Shown: piece after piece, positions 1 to 9,922 of the stretch
Layout: each line of letters starts with the position of its first letter
Numbering within the stretch: the stretch's first letter is position 1
Assembly (NCBI GenBank): GCA_016987375.1
Contig: PJRA01000263.1
Location: 2,560,986 to 2,624,985 of the forward strand
Reading direction: 5' to 3'
Origin: Brachionus koreanus
Taxonomy: Eukaryota; Rotifera; Eurotatoria; Ploima; Brachionidae
DNA: 64,000 nucleotides
The notes under the pieces: generated by a model
What the model was told of the DNA's origin: nothing
The model's database searches: none
Seen by the model: only the letters and a program-made list of their open reading frames with translations
Made by a program: the position numbers and the translations under genes

Positions 1-266
1 GTGTGACCTTTATTTTAAATCCGTCTTATTTGAATTGAACCTACACCAAAAATAAAAATTAAAAATAAACTCACTTGTTATACCCACCCCTTGAAATCAT
101 ATTTGAAACTAGTTTAAACTTTTATAAACAAACTGCATGAATATTTATCACTTAAAAAAATGAATGCAAAGCATTAATTGTTTTTTAAATAGAATTTTTT
201 TTATTGTTTTTTAGGTTTAAATAAATGCATAGAAAACAATTTTTTATTTTTTTCCTTTGAATTTAG

Positions 267-1294
267 GCAGAATACCAAAAGATGCTGAATTAAAATCCAT
301 GGTTGAAGAAGCCCAAGGACCGATTAACTTCACAATGTTGTTGACTCTTTTTGGCGATCGTCTAAATGGTAATATTAGAAAAATAATTTTTAAAAAAAAT
401 CCTTAGGATTGCCTCTTGATTAAATAGTTCAATCTGGAAAATTAAGAATTCAAGGAAATTTAATAAAATTAATTTCCTTTTTTAAAAGAAAATTTGAAAA
501 CGAAAGCAATAATTTTAAATTCTTTTTTCTTCCTTTAAAAGGTACTGATGAAGAGTCTCACATTATGAACGCTTTCAAATTATTCGATGGTGAAGCCAAA
601 GGAACAATTCATCGTGATATGTAAGTATTAGAAATTTTGCATTCTTATATTTGATTCTAAAGTATAAAAAAATTCCTCTGCATCAAAATTAAATGTATTT
701 GAAATATTTATTCTATTGATTGACAGGTTAAGAGAAATACTCACAGCACAAGGAAATCCAACAGAAAGATTAACAGATCAACAAGTAAGATAGTCTTGAT
801 TATTATCAAGTCATTCTGGCTTGATGAAAATAGCTTTATCTTGCTTTAAATAAATCCTTTACAAATTTCCCTTCAAATAATGGATGCAAAGAAAAGAATA
901 ATTTTTTCTTCAAATTTTCATGATTTAATGCTTTTTCCCTTAAATCCAAACAAAAAAGGTTGCGTGAAGTTTTAGTTCATCAAGGAAAGCCAGATGAACG
1001 ACTTACGGATCAAGAAGTAAGAGAACTTGAATGTTCAAACTCGAACTTTAAAATTACTAACAATGAACAAACGTATTTATTTATTAACAAAAATCTTAAA
1101 TTATTGAACTAAAACATCGATTAAATGCATGTTTTTTTTTTATTTACTTTTTTCTTGAAAGTATTGGCTTTAAAAATTCTTTTTTTTTTAAGTTCAATCA
1201 AGTTCTTGAGGGTGCCCCAATGGATAACAAAGGAAACATGGATTATGGAGCATTCACTCGAATAATCAAAAGAGGCAAACAAGACGACGAATAA
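267..1294 (+). CDS. Myosin regulatory light chain, copy A (3' part; 5' exons outside window)
   Basis: This is the C-terminal half of a myosin regulatory light chain, the EF-hand subunit that wraps the myosin heavy-chain neck and controls contraction. Exons seen: 267-368 (begins [11 protein letters not shown]), 542-620 ([16 protein letters not shown]), alternative exons 727-784 and 959-1016, and 1193-1294 ending GKQDDE then TAA. The alternative exons encode [19 protein letters not shown] and [19 protein letters not shown] and can only be used one at a time (see the exon-pair entries). All junctions are GT..AG and in phase. Exons 1-3, including the phosphorylation site and first EF-hand, must lie left of position 1. 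A polyadenylation signal AATAAA lies near 1408. The visible sequence is almost base-for-base the same as copy B, with sequence divergence starting at 1353 in the 3' UTR. Family assignment is certain; whether this copy is complete is unknown. Confidence 0.9.
727..1016 (+). other. Mutually exclusive exon pair 6a/6b of MRLC copy A
   Basis: Exons 727-784 and 959-1016 are each 58 nt, have the same phases (enter after two bases of a Met codon, leave at phase 0) and encode homologous 19-residue versions of the third EF-hand helix region. If both were included, the second would be read as GTT GCG TGA, a stop, so the phases enforce exclusive use. They are separated by a 174-bp intron. Confidence 0.85.
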
Positions 1295-1739
1295 ATACAA
1301 GATTAGATTTTTAAATAGATTATTTGAATTTTGATTTAAATTTGTTTTAAGCAAAAAGTTATATCTATTTAATATTTAAAATTTTGTTTCATTTGAAAAA
1401 AATGTCAATAAAAATATGTTTAAAAAAAAGAGAAAAATAAGTTTTTAGCAGCTTGTTTATTAGCTTGAAAGTTTTAATTTATTATTGAACCCTTTAAATT
1501 CTTAAACACTTTAACTTTATCTCTAGTAATTTGTGAATGTTTCTGCAGATTAGATTATTATTTTACCAAATATCTTTTATAAAATAAAATCATTAAATAA
1601 AATATTTATTTTTATTGTTTGTTTAAAAAAAAGCAAATACCTAAATTTTTTTAATTTTTTACTTATTATATTCTAAAATAAAAAATTTTATAAAATGAAA
1701 ATTTTGATATTTTGGTACTATTGCGTCATTAGCAACACC

Positions 1740-2160
1740 AATAAGTCCTCTAGAAACATGTCTAATGGAAGGTGAAAATCTGCTTAAAGTAACAAGGGGA
1801 CAAGATTGGTTTAATAGATTAAACGAGCTTTAAGAGGAAGAAAGAATATGGTAGACCAACCATCTTCAATCAAAATGCTTTATTTCTATGATGGATTTAT
1901 TTTCGAAATTATGATGATAGAAATCAATGATTGAATCCATCTCAATCACTTCACCCAGTCTTGAAAGAGAATGTTTCAATAAAAATGTCGTGTGTTTAGT
2001 GGAATTTTCAATACTGTGAGCTGATTAAACTTTACACTCATCCAGCATATAAGCCAGATCTTTCTTTTTTTGATTATCATCTTTTTCGTTCAATAGCTCT
2101 TTTTCTTAGATAACGGCATTTTACAAATCAAGACTAAGTTGAAGAGAGAAAACAAATACT
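1740..2160 (+). mobile_element. Degraded mariner transposase fragment
   Basis: Frames broken by stops and shifts still show mariner landmarks. Codons from 2039 read HPAYKPDLSFFDYHLFRS, which matches the family's third-Asp motif (HPPYSPDLAPSDYHLF type), followed by ALFLR and a HFTNQD-like segment. Upstream, 1891-1944 is closely similar in DNA to 18542-18595, the segment around the first catalytic Asp in another relic, so both belong to one family. No terminal repeats or intact frame were seen. Confidence 0.7.
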
Positions 2161-2343
2161 AAAAAAAATAAAATATTTTAATTAAAATTTTAAGGGTACT
2201 TTTATTTAGCACAAAAGGGGTTCAAAAAACTCCATCGGTCTTTAAATGTTAATATTTATTTCAAAAAATATTGTCAAATCTCAAAAATTTATTTTGAACC
2301 ATTTAAACATTTTTGGAAAAATTTTAATCAAAAAATATTAATA

Positions 2344-2583
2344 TTACCGTAAATATTTGTTTTTTAAATTCCGCGCTAAAGCATCAAAAACTTGGTTTTA
2401 GTGCCTCAAAAAATTGAATTTTCGAAGCTTAAAAAAATAAAAAAAAACAATGATTCCAAAAGCCTACTAAATACCGAAATTTTAATTTTGATTTTGAAGA
2501 AAAACGAAAAAACTATACTTTATGTTATAAGAACCAAATTTTTGGGTTTTAGAGCGGCATTAAAAAACAAATATTTACGGTAA
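2344..2583. mobile_element. MITE-like element with terminal inverted repeats
   Basis: The left end TTACCGTAAATATTTGTTTT and the reverse complement of the right end are identical for about 24 bp. Similarity continues through CCGC(G/T)CTAAA for roughly 55 bp per arm with a few mismatches and indels. The whole unit is 240 bp. Flanks read TTAATA on the left and GTAATA on the right, a possible short target duplication TAATA. The 63-codon open frame inside it is a by-product of the repeat and shows no protein-like features. Family unknown. Confidence 0.7.
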
Positions 2584-3014
2584 GTAATAAAGCATATAAT
2601 TATTGAATAAAAATTTAGAATTATAGTAGTAGTTGTAGGAGGAAATAGAACAGCAACTTGAACTGAGAACAAGTAAAGTCCTTTTGAGCTGTAGCTGTCG
2701 TAGGTCTCACAATAGAACTCTGTAAATAGTCAATGAACATTTGAACATCTGAATAAAGTCATTATCATATTATATTTGATTGATTTTATTATAAAAAAGA
2801 CTTCTAAATATTTCTTAAACTTAACCAGCTAAATCAAGAAATATTTTTTTCATATGCTTATACGTTTGGTGCTTAATTTTTTATTTTTTTGTTTTTATTG
2901 TAATTTCAATCATTTCTTTTATTAATTTTTTGATTTTTATAATATCTTTTTCTGGTTATTTATTTATCAAATTTGCCAAATTTTTTCAGGAAAATATGCC
3001 CCAATTGATACTTA

Positions 3015-3130
3015 AGTCGGTCCTGTGGTGTAGTGGTTCGAACACTCGACATCAATCATAAGTTCAAGAGTTCAAACTCTCATTAAGTTCTGACTGCAAG
3101 TGCGTCGGACTAACTACGCGAATAGAACCT
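3015..3130 (+). repeat. tRNA-derived SINE-like unit
   Basis: The segment contains a good RNA polymerase III box A (TGGTGTAGTGGTT, 3026-3038) and a degenerate box B (AGTTCAAACTC, 3069-3079) at tRNA-like spacing, starting from GTCCTGT. The following tract to about 3130 is less AT-rich than its surroundings, and A-rich sequence follows. It does not fold into a convincing cloverleaf with paired acceptor ends, so it is read as a SINE head or tRNA pseudogene rather than a functional tRNA. Confidence 0.55.
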
Positions 3131-3289
3131 TTTTTGGCTAAAATTTCAATAAAATCTCATTTTCTTAAAATTTGCAAAAAAAAAAATAATCCAATTTTGC
3201 GTCTGTTTGGCTAAAAAATTATTTGCTTAAAAATTAGAATTACTAAAAGCCAAAAAATTTTAATAATCTCGAATGTTCTAAAGTTTAGG

Positions 3290-3365
3290 AATCAAGTAAA
3301 TAATTCAGCATCTAAAGCAAATAATATTTTAGGCTTATTGAAATGTGTATTCACAGTGGTATGGC
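3290..3365 (+). mobile_element. Short LINE reverse-transcriptase-like trace
   Basis: One frame reads SASKANNILGLLKCVFTV. This resembles the conserved segment downstream of the catalytic centre in CR1/Jockey-type LINE reverse transcriptases (pattern A..KAN..LGLIKR.F). Only about 25 codons survive, so the call rests on one motif and is weak. Confidence 0.35.
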
Positions 3366-3979
3366 CAGAAGAGAGATAGAGAGAGGCTAAGAAGAGAAAT
3401 CATCAGTTGCTGTAATCAGTATTATGAATTTTTCAACAACCGAATAAAATAAATTTGGTTTGCATCTGACAAACCAGTTAGTCATAATGGCTGAATTTTG
3501 GATATTTTACAGAGATTAAAAAACTGACTAAATTAACACATTAATGTTGCTGGTTGGAGAGGCATGGGGCTTAAAAATTTTTAAAAAAAGTTTATTAATG
3601 ATAGCAAATATTGTTTTGAAAAGTTTTTCAATAAAATTAAAATTTTTGATTTTACACATAATTGAAAAAAAATTTATAAAAAATTATTAAATATATTGAA
3701 TAAAAAACAAATAAAGGAAATGAAAAAAAGACCTCTCCGGCCGTTGACTGTTAAATTAAATAAAATAGAACTTCGTCATCAAATACTCTAGTGAAACTGA
3801 AATCTGGTTAGTAGTATGATGTCAAAGAAATATAATTATTAAACGAATCAAGCTAGGAAGTGGTTCTATTTAAATTTGGAGCTTTTGGATCTAGTTTAGA
3901 GATAAATATAAATAGTTTAGAGATTTTTTCTCTATTTGAACGAAAGGCTAAATATTCATAGATATTTTTAGGAAAAAAA

Positions 3980-4140
3980 CTAAAATTTCAACATCCATCA
4001 ATAGATATTTTCAGACAAGATCAAGCATTCATATTTCATCAAAACAATGACCCCTGTCATCGTGAAAGAATAGTGAAGCAAAATTTTATTGATGATCTCA
4101 AGAACGAACAGTTCAAATCTAAATTGAATTGAAAATTTGT
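3980..4140 (+). mobile_element. Tc1-like transposase trace
   Basis: A short open stretch reads AFIFHQNNDPCHRERIVKQNF and then runs to a stop. This resembles the second-Asp motif of Tc1-type transposases (IFQQDNDPKHTS..VK type), with the key Asp replaced by Asn in this reading. No further part of the element was recognised. Confidence 0.4.
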
Positions 4141-5263
4141 AAATTTTGGCTCGATAATATAAGATGGTAAAGATTTTTTAATTGAAAAGAATTGTCAAGG
4201 TCATTGATTGAGCTGGAAAAAATCGATCGAAGTATTCTAAATTTTGGACTAAAAAATTTTTTGAGAACTTAATGCACCCAATGCGAGAATGAATAAGGAA
4301 TTAAAGACTGTTAGAAAAAAAAGGCAGTTTAACTCGCTAATAGGTTTATTCAACTGGTATCTTCGCAATATTTTCTAATACTCAAAAACCACAGGAATTT
4401 TTTGCGGCTTGATGTTATATCTTTTTTTTAAGTTAAAAAAAATTTACCATTTTTTGAAATTTCTTTTTCAATCAGAAATCAAAGATCAAAAAATATTAAA
4501 AATTAATAACTTTTTGTCGCTAAATACGCTTATTTTCATGGAATATAAACTAAAAAGAAAAAGAAATAAAAATATATTGAAAGGTTGTGGTTTTTTGTTT
4601 TGTTCTTCAGTGTTAAAACTTAGAAATAAATTTTAATTTTTTAAACTGTAGATTTTTATTGTTTAATTGGGAATAGATGAATTAGAATATATTGAAATAA
4701 GAATGAACATATTATAATAACAATCTATAAATGAAATTTACAAAAAGATTTTTATAATAATTTAAGATAATTTAAGATCAAAGGGAAAGTTTTAAAAATT
4801 TAGATTTTTTTATAATAATTTTTAGTGCATTTGTGCAAAATAAATTGATGATCGAAAATAATGTTGAATTATAATCAAATTGATGAACTATTCTTTAATG
4901 AATTATGAATTTTACAATTATATAGTATAAAAATTTTTAACTATACAACTAAACTAATCGGATGAAGTGAGAAAATAAATGGAAAACGCCCACAATTTTA
5001 ATGGGGTAAACGATAAAATAATAATTCTTTAGTATTTCAATATGAGGAACAATCTTAAATTTCAATATAAATTTTTCAATTTTCAAAAGAATTAACAAAG
5101 TCCATATAAAGATAATAAAGAGAATAAACTAAAAATAAATAAGTGAAAAAAAATAAAAGAAAGAATAACTAGAATACCTAAATAGGAGCTCAAACAACCG
5201 ATCATTGAATAAATTATCTTCAAACTAGAATAATAAAATGCAAATTCATTAGCTTCTAGCTTG

Positions 5264-5272
5264 TATATAAAG
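5264..5272 (+). promoter_or_regulatory. Probable TATA box of MRLC copy B
   Basis: TATATAAAG lies 222 bp upstream of the start codon. A 5' UTR intron is possible, because a T-rich tract ending in ATTTAG directly precedes the translated leader at about 5484. MRLC copy C has a comparable TATAAAAAG at a similar distance. Confidence 0.4.
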
Positions 5273-5493
5273 CTTTTATTGATTTGTAGGATTTAATCTA
5301 TATAAACTTGAATTGAAAACAAAAACAAAACTCATTGTAATCATCTAAGAATATTTAGAAGCGTTTTCTTTTCAATTTGGTATTTTTTTCATAGTTTTTT
5401 TTTTTTAATTCATTTTCTTTTCGATTGTATACCTTATATAATATTATTAAACTTAAACTTTTGAAATAGATTTTTAATATTTAGAAAAGAAAA

Positions 5494-7483
5494 ATGGCCG
5501 ACGTAAGTTTTATTAGTATTTTATTTGGTGCAGTGCAAAACATTAATTTTTTGACTAATTGAAGAAAAAAGGAAAGAAGAGAGCTCAAAGAGCCACTAGC
5601 AATGTATTTGCTATGTTTGAACAAAGTCAAGTTCAGGAATTTAAAGAAGTAAATTTTTAATTTTTATTCTAATCAAATTATTCATTCATCACTTAAAATG
5701 CCTTTATTAATATAAATTAATAATCTTTATTATTCATTTCTAATAAAAACTAATTAAAATAAAAATAACGAAAGGCTTTCATTATGTTTGATCAAGACAG
5801 AGATGGAGTAATAAGTGCTGATGATTTAAAAGAGGTTTACACATCTCTAGGTTAGTCATTATCCAAAATAAAACTTCATTTTTTTATATTTGATTATTGC
5901 TGTGTTTTTTGTTTTTGATTAAGTTTTTTTTTTTTTTTTAAATTAATATTATTATATATATTATGATATATAATTTAATTAGAAAAACGATCAAACTATA
6001 ATTTAAGAAAACAACATTCTTTAAACTAGTTTTATTCAAATTTTATAAAATAATAAAATAAATGATTGATGTAGGCGTTTGGTCTTATGGATCAAGACAG
6101 AGATGGTGTAATTAGCGTTGATGATTTGAAAGAAGTCTATAGTTCATTGGGTAATTGAATAATTATATTAAGAAAACCCCTACCCAGTAGTGTGACCTTT
6201 ATTTTAAATCCGTCTTATTTGAATTGAACCTACACCAAAAATAAAAATTAAAAATAAACTCACTTGTTATACCCACCCCTTGAAATCATATTTGAAACTA
6301 GTTTAAACTTTTATAAACAAACTGCATGAATATTTATCATTTAAAAAAATGAATGCAAAGCATTAATTGTTTTTTAAATAGAATTTTTTTTATTGTTTTT
6401 TAGGTTTAAATAAATGCATAGAAAACAATTTTTTATTTTTTTCCTTTGAATTTAGGCAGAATACCAAAAGATGCTGAATTAAAATCCATGGTTGAAGAAG
6501 CCCAAGGACCGATTAACTTCACAATGTTGTTGACTCTTTTTGGCGATCGTCTAAATGGTAATATTAGAAAAATAATTTTTAAAAAAAATCCTTAGGATTG
6601 CCTCTTGATTAAATAGTTCAATCTGGAAAATTAAGAATTCAAGGAAATTTAATAAAATTAATTTCCTTTTTTAAAAGAAAATTTGAAAACGAAAGCAATA
6701 ATTTTAAATTCTTTTTTCTTCCTTTAAAAGGTACTGATGAAGAGTCTCACATTATGAACGCTTTCAAATTATTCGATGGTGAAGCCAAAGGAACAATTCA
6801 TCGTGATATGTAAGTATTAGAAATTTTGCATTCTTATATTTGATTCTAAAGTATAAAAAAATTCCTCTGCATCAAAATTAAATGTATTTGAAATATTTAT
6901 TCTATTGATTGACAGGTTAAGAGAAATACTCACAGCACAAGGAAATCCAACAGAAAGATTAACAGATCAACAAGTAAGATAGTCTTGATTATTATCAAGT
7001 CATTCTGGCTTGATGAAAATAGCTTTATCTTGCTTTAAATAAATCCTTTACAAATTTCCCTTCAAATAATGGATGCAAAGAAAAGAATAATTTTTTCTTC
7101 AAATTTTCATGATTTAATGCTTTTTCCCTTAAATCCAAACAAAAAAGGTTGCGTGAAGTTTTAGTTCATCAAGGAAAGCCAGATGAACGACTTACGGATC
7201 AAGAAGTAAGAGAACTTGAATGTTCAAACTCGAACTTTAAAATTACTAACAATGAACAAACGTATTTATTTATTAACAAAAATCTTAAATTATTGAACTA
7301 AAACATCGATTAAATGCATGTTTTTTTTTTATTTACTTTTTTCTTGAAAGTATTGGCTTTAAAAATTCTTTTTTTTTTAAGTTCAATCAAGTTCTTGAGG
7401 GTGCCCCAATGGATAACAAAGGAAACATGGATTATGGAGCATTCACTCGAATAATCAAAAGAGGCAAACAAGACGACGAATAA
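5494..7483 (+). CDS. Myosin regulatory light chain, copy B (complete, with two exclusive exon pairs)
   Basis: Complete MRLC of 169 residues for any one exon combination. Exons: 5494-5502 (MAD), 5565-5648, 3a 5775-5850 or 3b 6075-6150, 6456-6557, 6731-6809, 6a 6916-6973 or 6b 7148-7205, and 7382-7483. Exon 2 carries [10 protein letters not shown], the myosin-light-chain-kinase site (adjacent Thr and Ser) preceded by a basic KKGKKRAQ stretch. Exon 3 carries the EF-hand 1 loop [11 protein letters not shown] with all cation ligands, as in divalent-binding MRLCs. The protein acts at the myosin lever arm; phosphorylation of the Thr/Ser pair is the usual switch. Every junction is GT..AG and phase-consistent. 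The length equals the usual 170-residue family length. From exon 4 onward the gene is nearly identical to copy A. Confidence 0.95.
5775..6150 (+). other. Mutually exclusive exon pair 3a/3b of MRLC copy B
   Basis: Exons 5775-5850 and 6075-6150 are both 76 nt with identical phases (0 in, 1 out). They encode alternative EF-hand 1 segments: [16 protein letters not shown] versus [16 protein letters not shown]. Differences cluster in the helix before the metal loop and just after it. Joining both shifts the frame and reaches a stop (AAT TAG) inside the second, so only one can be used per mRNA. Confidence 0.85.
6916..7205 (+). other. Mutually exclusive exon pair 6a/6b of MRLC copy B
   Basis: Exons 6916-6973 and 7148-7205 are identical to the pair in copy A: 58 nt each, same phases, and homologous 19-residue peptides (..[13 protein letters not shown] versus ..[13 protein letters not shown]). 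Inclusion of both gives an immediate stop. Confidence 0.85.
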
Positions 7484-7541
7484 ATACAAGATTAGATTTT
7501 TAAATAGATTATTTGAATTTTGATTTAAATTTGTTTTAAGC

Positions 7542-9922
7542 CTAAAATTATATTTATTTTATATTTCATCAATTTTGTTTTATCAAATCATAATATCAAT
7601 AAACATTTTTTGTCTATTTGATAAAAATATAAAAATTTTTAACGAATTTGATCTAATTATTTGATTTTATCCTTTTTTTTGATATTTTATTTTCTTTCTT
7701 ATACATAATATTTCGATGATTCTCAATCCATTATTATATCAGAATATTTTTCTTTCACAATATGTTTTTGATCTATTTTAATTATTTTCTATTTCAAAAG
7801 ATTTCTTGAAAATATTTTCTTACTTTGAATTAAATTGAAATTCTTGAAATTCTGAAATATTTTTGAAATTCTGGCGGTTTTTTTTTATTCATAAATTGAA
7901 TTTCTAAAATCTTTTTTCTAAATTCTTCTGAAATTATTCTTTACTCTTATTGAAAAAATGATTGTTTTGAAAAAACACTTAAATCTTTTATTATGACATA
8001 GATTTTTAAACTAAAACCGATCATTTACCGTTATTAAAAATTAAAAATTAAGTCCTATTCTATAGTTTTTTTATTTACACAATTTAATTAATCGAAAATT
8101 TTAATTTAAATTATTTTTGAAGTTCCTCTAAATAATAAATTTTGAAATTTTAAATTTTTTACTTTACTTTCCCAATTTAAATTGAGCCTTTCTTTATTTT
8201 ATTTTAGAATTTTTATTTGACATCCAAACAATTCTTTAGGTTTATTTAGGATAAAGTTATATTAAAGTATCAAAATATAAAATCGATTTTCGGTAAAAAT
8301 TAATTTTTATAATTTTCTTATACTTGATATTTTTTTATTTTACATCCAAAATATTAATGTTCAAATATTTTCAAATGTTCTGAAAACTTACTGCTTAATT
8401 TTGTTCGATATAAATGATTAAGTTCAAATTTTTTAAAATTCTTTTTTTCAAAATTTTTAGGTATTAAGTATTGACTAAATTAAAAATTTAGGTCTTATTA
8501 GCAGAATTAATTTAATTAAGCCAAAATTTATTTAACATTGAATTATTTATAGAGATTTGATTTAAATTTTATTTTAATTTATTAGAAATATTTATTTTAA
8601 TAAATTTTGACTTGAGTGAAATATTAAAATTATTTTATTCGTAACTTTGCAGGTACTTGGCTTTCTGTTATAAATATAATCATCTGATCGAAATTTTTAA
8701 TGACAATAGATAAGAGCATCTAGATTAAATCATTTTGCGTAACTTTAGCTAAGATCTAAGAGGAATTTAATAATTTTGAATATTGCGCAATTAACTCATT
8801 ATTATGATCAAAAATGAAATAAAGTTTTTTTTTTACATTTTTAATTTTATTTATCTGATTTTTGTTTTTGAACACTATAAAAATAAAGCAAGAAATTTTG
8901 AAAATTTATTTGAAACTTTTACATTATTCAATTTTGAAACATAATTTAACACACATTCTTGAATAGAACTGAACAAGTAACATCGATCACTACCATGATT
9001 ATACTACTCCCATCACCACCACCACCGCCAAAACCAAAATGAAATATTCAACTCGAATTTAAATGTATATCATTGAGAAAAATTTGAAAAAAAAGAAACG
9101 ATAAAACATAAAATGAAGTTTCTATAATTACATTCAGTTTAAAAATAATTCCCAAATTTTTTTTTTATTTGAATGTTAAATATTTGATATAAATAATTTA
9201 AACAAGGATCTTCTCTGCACTTAATGAAAAATATCAACTCGATAAATTAGATTCGACTTAGGACTATGTTTACTTAATGGCACAGGTTTTCCCTCTGGTA
9301 CTCTCCATCTTTAAAATTATTCAAATTAATTGCGCAATTTTAAAGATTAATTTTTCATTTACAAAAATTCAATTTTTCCACTTTCCGTGTATTTTCTACT
9401 CATGAACCTAAAATCCTATCTCTTACAATTTAATTTAGAGTCTTAATTTATAATAAGAGTAAAAATTAAAAGTTTAATTTTATTTAATCGCTAATTAATT
9501 CTAGAATCCAAATAAATGCAAGTTATTCTATTGAGAATTTATGTACTGGTTTAAATTATTTATTAAAACATTTTCAAAAATGAAAACTAAAATTTTATTT
9601 TATAATTCATAATTTTTTTTTAAATACTGATTGCAATAATCATTAATCATTTTTCTTAAATCTTAATTTTTTTCTAGTTTCAAATGCACATTTTTTGCAA
9701 AAACAATACCAAACACAAGAATTTTAGCCAGCATTTATTAAATTGTTTGTTTCTTAATTCGAAACTTTTTTGCGTTTGTTCTGTTCTCAATGTCTTTGTA
9801 CAAAATCATGTTACCATCACAGTCTGGTTTGTCTTTTAAATTTATAGACTTTTTTTAGATTTTAATCAAACACTCTACAGTCATTATTCTGCCAATTAAT
9901 TTCAATTTAATGTTGGTAAACG
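7542..9922. other. Intergenic region
   Basis: AT-rich sequence downstream of MRLC copy B (polyadenylation signal AATAAA near 7592) and upstream of the PWWP gene. A short CCACCA-type triplet run lies near 9010-9035. No gene, RNA or element was recognised. The last few hundred bases presumably hold the PWWP-gene promoter. An out-of-frame upstream ATG lies at 9909. Confidence 0.5.

Larger units (their letters stand above)
1353..5263. other. Intergenic region between MRLC copies A and B, rich in element relics
   Basis: No intact gene was recognised. It holds a mariner relic (1740-2160), a 240-bp element with terminal inverted repeats (2344-2583), a tRNA-derived SINE-like unit (3015-3130), a short LINE reverse-transcriptase-like trace (3290-3365) and a Tc1-like trace (3980-4140), each listed separately. 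The stretch 2620-2780, ending near a GAATAAAGTCATTATC motif, looks like the end of another old element but was not identified. From about 4150 to 5260 the sequence is AT-rich and featureless. Open frames there are short and have no protein-like character. Confidence 0.6.

Noticed and set aside
2392..2583. 63-codon frame
   Set aside because: It lies entirely inside the element with terminal inverted repeats and reads through its right arm; it has no protein-like composition.
3019..3090. Functional tRNA gene
   Set aside because: Box A and B are present, but acceptor and anticodon stems do not pair convincingly; treated as SINE or pseudogene.
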